A DNA stretch of 38,646 nucleotides from assembly GCA_040382095.1 (NCBI GenBank), contig JBEIGB010000027.1, positions 1-38,646 of the forward strand, in the 5' to 3' direction. This DNA comes from JADJPL01 sp040382095 (lineage in GTDB: Bacteria; Bacteroidota; Bacteroidia; Chitinophagales; Saprospiraceae). A program made the translations under genes and the position numbers. This document shows positions 35,095-38,646 of the stretch, one piece after another (positions within the stretch are counted from its first letter, which is position 1; each line of letters begins with the position of its first letter). The notes under the pieces were generated by a model that saw nothing but the letters and a program-made list of their open reading frames with translations, made no database searches and was not told the DNA's origin.

Positions 35095-36489
35095 ATGGGA
35101 AAAACAATCTTTGACAAAATTTGGGATGCGCACGTCGTAGCGCCCGTAGAAGGGGGTATGGACGTCATTTACATAGACCGGCACTTCATCCACGAAGTCA
35201 CCAGCCCTCAGGCATTCGATGGGCTGCGCAACAGAAATATCGGCGTATTCAGAAAACAACAGACGATCGCCACTGCCGACCACAATGTACCAACCAAAGA
35301 TCAGGATAAGCCGATACAGGAGCCGCTCTCGAGGTTCCAGGTAGAAAAACTGGTGGAAAATTGCCAGGATTTCGATATCGCGCTCTACGGCCTGGGACAT
35401 CAATATCAGGGTATCGTGCACGTAATCGGGCCGGAGCTCGGTATCACCCGCCCGGGCATGACGATCGTATGCGGCGACAGCCACACCTCTACCCACGGGG
35501 CTTTCGGGTGCATAGCTTTCGGTATCGGCACCAGTCAGGTCGAACAGGTGCTCGCCAGCCAGTGCCTCATCCAGTCCCGCCCCAAGCGTATGCGTATCAC
35601 CGTTGACGGCCAGCTCCAGCCAGGCGTATTTGCCAAAGACATCATCCTCTACATTATCGCTAAACTGAGCGCAGCCGGCGGCACCGGATATTTCGTAGAA
35701 TACGCCGGGTCGGCTATACGCGCACTGTCTATGGAGAGCCGCATGACCATCTGCAACATGAGTATCGAAATGGGTGCGCGCGGTGGTCTTGTGGCACCCG
35801 ACGAAACGACTTTTTCCTACATCAAAGGGCGAAAATTTGCTCCGCAGGGGGCGCAATGGGACGCAGCCCTCGCTTATTGGCAGACCCTTTTTTCAGATCC
35901 CGATGCCATATTTGACAAAACCTACCATTTTAATGCCGAAGATATCGAACCCATGGTCACTTTCGGCACAAACCCGGGCATGGGTATAAAAATCTCCGAA
36001 CCGATCCCTGGCGCTGCCGGCGAAAATACCCAATCGTTCGACAAATCACTGGAATATATGGGCCTTCGGCCCGGCGAACATCTGCTTGGAAAAACAATCC
36101 AGCACGTCTTTATCGGTAGTTGCACCAATTCGCGTATCGAAGACCTCCGACTGGTCGCAGCGTATGTAAAAGGCCGCAGTAAAGCAGCGCATGTGCAGGC
36201 AATGGTCGTGCCAGGCTCCCAGCAGGTCGCCGCACAGGCAAAGTCAGAAGGAATTGACCGTATCCTCCAGGAGGCCGGATTCGATTTCCGGGAGCCGGGC
36301 TGTTCTGCATGCCTGGGCATGAACGAAGACAAAATCCCTGCCGGAGAATATTGTGTGAGTACGTCCAACCGCAACTTTGAGGGACGGCAGGGGCCCGGTG
36401 CACGGACCATCCTCGCAAGTCCACTGATGGCCGCCGCAGCTGCGATTGCCGGAAAGATCGTGGACGTAAGACAGGAACCGGTTTCCTGA
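35095..36489 (+). CDS. leuC: 3-isopropylmalate dehydratase large subunit
   Basis: This 464-residue subunit holds the [4Fe-4S] cluster and, with LeuD, isomerises 2- to 3-isopropylmalate. The cluster cysteines are C343 in FIGSCTNSRIEDL and C403 and C406 in PGCSACLGMN, as in other LeuC proteins. Other family marks are TIVCGDSHTSTHGAFG, FGIGTSQVEQVLASQ and MSIEMGARGG. It starts 5 bases after the leuA stop and has no Shine-Dalgarno. The length is normal and nothing is missing. Confidence 0.97.
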   Translation: MGKTIFDKIWDAHVVAPVEGGMDVIYIDRHFIHEVTSPQAFDGLRNRNIGVFRKQQTIATADHNVPTKDQDKPIQEPLSRFQVEKLVENCQDFDIALYGLGHQYQGIVHVIGPELGITRPGMTIVCGDSHTSTHGAFGCIAFGIGTSQVEQVLASQCLIQSRPKRMRITVDGQLQPGVFAKDIILYIIAKLSAAGGTGYFVEYAGSAIRALSMESRMTICNMSIEMGARGGLVAPDETTFSYIKGRKFAPQGAQWDAALAYWQTLFSDPDAIFDKTYHFNAEDIEPMVTFGTNPGMGIKISEPIPGAAGENTQSFDKSLEYMGLRPGEHLLGKTIQHVFIGSCTNSRIEDLRLVAAYVKGRSKAAHVQAMVVPGSQQVAAQAKSEGIDRILQEAGFDFREPGCSACLGMNEDKIPAGEYCVSTSNRNFEGRQGPGARTILASPLMAAAAAIAGKIVDVRQEPVS

Positions 36490-36521
36490 CCCCATTCAGC
36501 AACATAAATACCACGAAAATC

Positions 36522-37127
36522 ATGGAGCCATTCAAAACCCTCCTTTCCACCGCAGTACCCCTCCCGATCGAGGATGTAGATACAGACCAGATTATCCCCG
36601 CCCGCTTCCTCAAAGCGACTACCCGGGAAGGCTTTGGGCAGAATCTCTTCCGCGACTGGCGCTTCGGCAACGATGGTACCCCGAAAGCAGACTTTGTGCT
36701 GAATAACCCCTTGTATTCCGGGAATATCCTCGTAGCCGGAAGGAACTTTGGCTGCGGCTCAAGCCGCGAACATGCCGCCTGGGCGATCCACGATTATGGC
36801 TTCAAAGTCGTAGTTTCCAGCTTTTTCGCAGATATCTTCCGCGGCAACGCCCTCAATAACGGCCTGCTGCCCGTACAAGTAAGCGATGCGTTCCTGCATG
36901 AAATTTTTTCGGCTATCGAGCGCGATCCCGCCAGTGCATTACGGGTGGACTTGCAGTCGCAAAAAATAGAAATCGCGGGTAGTGGTGCTGCCGAAACCTT
37001 CCCGATAGATCCATACAAAAAAATATGCCTCCTAAATGGCTATGATGATATTGATTACCTCTTAAGCCTAAAGGAAACGATCGAAAAGTTCGAACAATCG
37101 CCGGACCGTGTAACCCTGGGTTTATGA
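36522..37127 (+). CDS. leuD: 3-isopropylmalate dehydratase small subunit
   Basis: This 201-residue partner of LeuC shows LPIEDVDTDQIIPARFLK, FVLNNPLYSGNILVAGRNFG and the substrate-loop region GCGSSREHAAWAIHDYGF, followed by SSFFADIFRGNALNNGLLPV. It lies 32 bases after leuC. It is followed not by leuB directly but by 311 bases containing a palindromic repeat and a strong hairpin, which could lower read-through into leuB. Confidence 0.97.
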   Translation: MEPFKTLLSTAVPLPIEDVDTDQIIPARFLKATTREGFGQNLFRDWRFGNDGTPKADFVLNNPLYSGNILVAGRNFGCGSSREHAAWAIHDYGFKVVVSSFFADIFRGNALNNGLLPVQVSDAFLHEIFSAIERDPASALRVDLQSQKIEIAGSGAAETFPIDPYKKICLLNGYDDIDYLLSLKETIEKFEQSPDRVTLGL

Positions 37128-37241
37128 AAAGGGACCTGGCACTAACAGACTGGTGGCGATGAAATCGGCATACTGAGGTTGTGCAAAAAGCCGCCAACGT
37201 TTCATTTAGCGGCGGCAGCCGCCAGATAATATTTTTTCGAA

Positions 37242-37393
37242 GGCTGTCTACCAAGTCCTTTGGCGGCTTACGCCGCAGGATATTTTTCAGAGCGCCGATT
37301 TTGTTGCTTTTGCTTTGCAAAATCAACAAAATCGGCGCTCTGAAAAATTTTATTCTGCCTCCGAAGGCGGCAGAATACTTATGAGGCAGCCTC
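37242..37393. repeat. Palindromic MITE-like element inside the leucine operon (copy 2 of dispersed repeat)
   Basis: The ends are imperfect inverted repeats: AGGCTGTCTACCAAGTCC on the left, and AGGCTGCCTCATAAGTAT when the right end is read on the minus strand. Both are followed by a small GC-rich hairpin and then by TTTTTCAGAGCGCCGATTTTG, meeting at a centre near 37315. The left half matches the element at 17549-17582. No transposase is encoded. A target duplication could not be recognised. Confidence 0.6.
37282..37348. other. Very long near-perfect hairpin between leuD and leuB
   Basis: Two perfect 25-base arms (37282-37306 and 37324-37348) enclose a single mismatch (C37307/T37323), then 6-base arms (TTTTGC 37308-37313, GCAAAA 37317-37322) and a three-base loop TTT. 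Transcribed in either direction this forms one stem of about 31 pairs. It could act as a terminator, an RNase III-type processing site, or an mRNA end stabiliser. Confidence 0.85.
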
Positions 37394-37438
37394 TCACATG
37401 CTAACCCAGCGCAACAAGTTTTATAAAATATCAGAAAT

Positions 37439-38548
37439 ATGAAAAAGAACATCGCCGTACTGGCAGGTGACGGGATCGGCCCTGAAGTCACCCAGCAAGC
37501 GGTAAAAGTCCTGAATGCGATTGCAGAGCGTTACGAACACCACTTTTTTTATAAATCGGCAGAAGTCGGCGCCATCGCCATAGATAAAACCGGCGATCCC
37601 CTGCCCAAGACTACCCTGGATCTGTGCCTCAATGCCGATGCAGTGCTCTTTGGGGCAATTGGCCATCCAAAATACGATAATGATCCCTCGGCAAAAGTCA
37701 GGCCGGAACAAGGACTGCTCCGCCTGCGCAAAGGCCTGGGCCTGTTTGCCAATATCCGGCCCGTCGCCACTTACTCCAGCCTGCTCCACCTCTCCCCCTT
37801 GCGGCCAGAACGTGTGAAAGGCGCTGATTTTGTGATCTTCCGCGAGCTCACAGGCGGAATTTATTTTGGCGAAAAAGAACGCGGGGAAACAAGTGCTTCA
37901 GATTTGTGCGTGTACCACAAATTTGAAATCGAGCGCATCGCCCGCCTCGCTTTCGCCGCCGCAATGCGTCGCCGGAAAAAACTCACCCTGGTGGACAAAG
38001 CCAACGTCCTGGAGACTTCCAGGCTCTGGCGGGAAGTTGTCCAGCAAATGGCATCCGAATACCCGGAGGTAGCCGTAGATTATATGTTCGTGGATAATGC
38101 TGCCATGCAGATGATCCAATGGCCCACACAGTTCGATGTAGTACTCACCGAAAACATGTTCGGGGATATCCTCTCCGATGAAGCAAGCGTAATCGCAGGC
38201 TCTATGGGCCTTCTACCTTCTGCCTCCATCGGCGAAAATACAGCCCTGTTCGAGCCAATCCATGGTTCTTACCCCCAGGCCGCCGGGCAGGATATCGCCA
38301 ACCCCATGGCTGCTATCCTCTCCGGAGCCATGATGCTCGAGCATTTTGGGCTGGGCGAAGAGGCGGAAACAATCCGAAAAACAGTGCGCTATGTCCTCGA
38401 AAAAGGTATGGGCACCGCCGAACTCGACCTGCAACATTCTTTCACCTGCTCTCAAACGGGAGACCTCATCGCTCATCTCATCTCCGATGGTACCGATCTC
38501 AAAATAGACCATCAGCAGATTTCCGAAAGGACCTCGACAATCATCTGA
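37439..38548 (+). CDS. leuB: 3-isopropylmalate dehydrogenase
   Basis: This 369-residue enzyme oxidises and decarboxylates 3-isopropylmalate to 2-oxoisocaproate, the last dedicated step to leucine before transamination. Family features are IAVLAGDGIGPEVTQQAVKV, the substrate arginines in VRPEQGLLRLRKGLGLFAN and FRELTGGIYFGE, the lysine/NAD region VDKANVLETSRLWREV, and the metal aspartates in ENMFGDILSDEASVIAGSMG, with FEPIHGSYPQAAGQ. The length is normal. It starts 311 bases after leuD, beyond the palindromic element, and a second heptamer repeat tract begins within 13 bases of its stop. Confidence 0.97.
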   Translation: MKKNIAVLAGDGIGPEVTQQAVKVLNAIAERYEHHFFYKSAEVGAIAIDKTGDPLPKTTLDLCLNADAVLFGAIGHPKYDNDPSAKVRPEQGLLRLRKGLGLFANIRPVATYSSLLHLSPLRPERVKGADFVIFRELTGGIYFGEKERGETSASDLCVYHKFEIERIARLAFAAAMRRRKKLTLVDKANVLETSRLWREVVQQMASEYPEVAVDYMFVDNAAMQMIQWPTQFDVVLTENMFGDILSDEASVIAGSMGLLPSASIGENTALFEPIHGSYPQAAGQDIANPMAAILSGAMMLEHFGLGEEAETIRKTVRYVLEKGMGTAELDLQHSFTCSQTGDLIAHLISDGTDLKIDHQQISERTSTII

Positions 38549-38560
38549 TTCTATTACGGT

Positions 38561-38646
38561 GGACGGGGGACGGGGGACGGGAGAGACGGGAGACGGGAGA
38601 CGGGAGACGGGAGACGGGAGACGGGGGACGGGAGACGGGGGACGGG
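38561..38646. repeat. Heptanucleotide tandem repeat tract at the right edge (at least 12 units)
   Basis: These are units of [A/G]GACGGG, the reverse complement of the unit at 27669-27836, with one two-base insertion at 38582-38583 and a degenerate unit just before (38554-38560). I count 12 units up to the last base, and the tract runs out of the window. The G-rich strand is the plus strand, the sense strand of leuB, whose stop is 12 bases before the first full unit. Confidence 0.9.

Larger units (their letters stand above)
37128..37438. other. leuD-leuB spacer with palindromic repeats
   Basis: This 311-base spacer inside the leucine operon holds a near-palindromic element (37242-37393) with a long hairpin at its core (37282-37348). 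A further possible partial copy begins at 37175 with GAGGTTGTGCAAAAAGCCGCC. Several GGCGGC/GCCGCC hairpins and T-rich runs lie between. I see no promoter box for leuB, but the last 45 bases (37394-37438) are free of repeats. Confidence 0.75.

Overview
The window looks like a chromosomal segment of a member of the Bacteroidota, probably from the Saprospiria/Chitinophagia side. The reasons are a hybrid two-component regulator with an extracellular propeller, a leucine operon with a short LeuA, several gene families typical of the phylum (DUF4403, DUF5522, DUF6580-like), an absence of Shine-Dalgarno sequences before starts, and repeated TAnnTTTG '-7' promoter boxes. The lineage call is an inference from gene content. 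I see no rRNA, tRNA, CRISPR array, transposase gene or prophage block.

Region 1 (1-10607, minus strand) is a tight four-gene run. Three paralogous secreted proteins carry a phage tail-collar domain and paired HxH motifs. They are followed by one giant secreted multidomain surface protein of at least 2568 residues that runs off the left edge. It has an F5/8C-like region, three LamG-like domains, three MopE-type calcium/metal motifs, an FN3 and a Big_5-like domain. A 1334-residue hybrid sensor/AraC regulator is divergent from this run (10864-14868) and no SusC/SusD genes are nearby. This is the most unusual part of the window.

Region 2 (14808-30481) is mostly housekeeping. It holds a truncated AAA-ATPase-like gene, an M1-family metallopeptidase, a DUF6580-like membrane protein overlapping a Cys-rich DUF5522 protein, a PgpH-like 7TM-HD phosphodiesterase, a PduO-type cobalamin adenosyltransferase, an ABC ATPase, gatC, a deoxynucleoside kinase, a YggS PLP protein, a Maf pyrophosphatase, two lipoproteins, a ferritin-like/VIT iron exporter, a PlsC-type acyltransferase and a serine hydrolase.

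Region 3 (30533-38646) holds a succinate-semialdehyde dehydrogenase, an all-helical protein of unknown function, and the leucine operon leuA-leuC-leuD-leuB behind a long leader. Between leuD and leuB sits a palindromic repeat with a near-perfect long hairpin.

Two heptanucleotide repeat tracts occur, at 27669-27836 and from 38561 past the right edge. Each starts within about 20 bases of a stop codon, and in both the G-rich strand is the sense strand of the upstream gene, so the transcripts could form G-quadruplexes. Two genes, the HD phosphodiesterase and maf, have their -7 box exactly four bases before the ATG, which suggests leaderless mRNAs.
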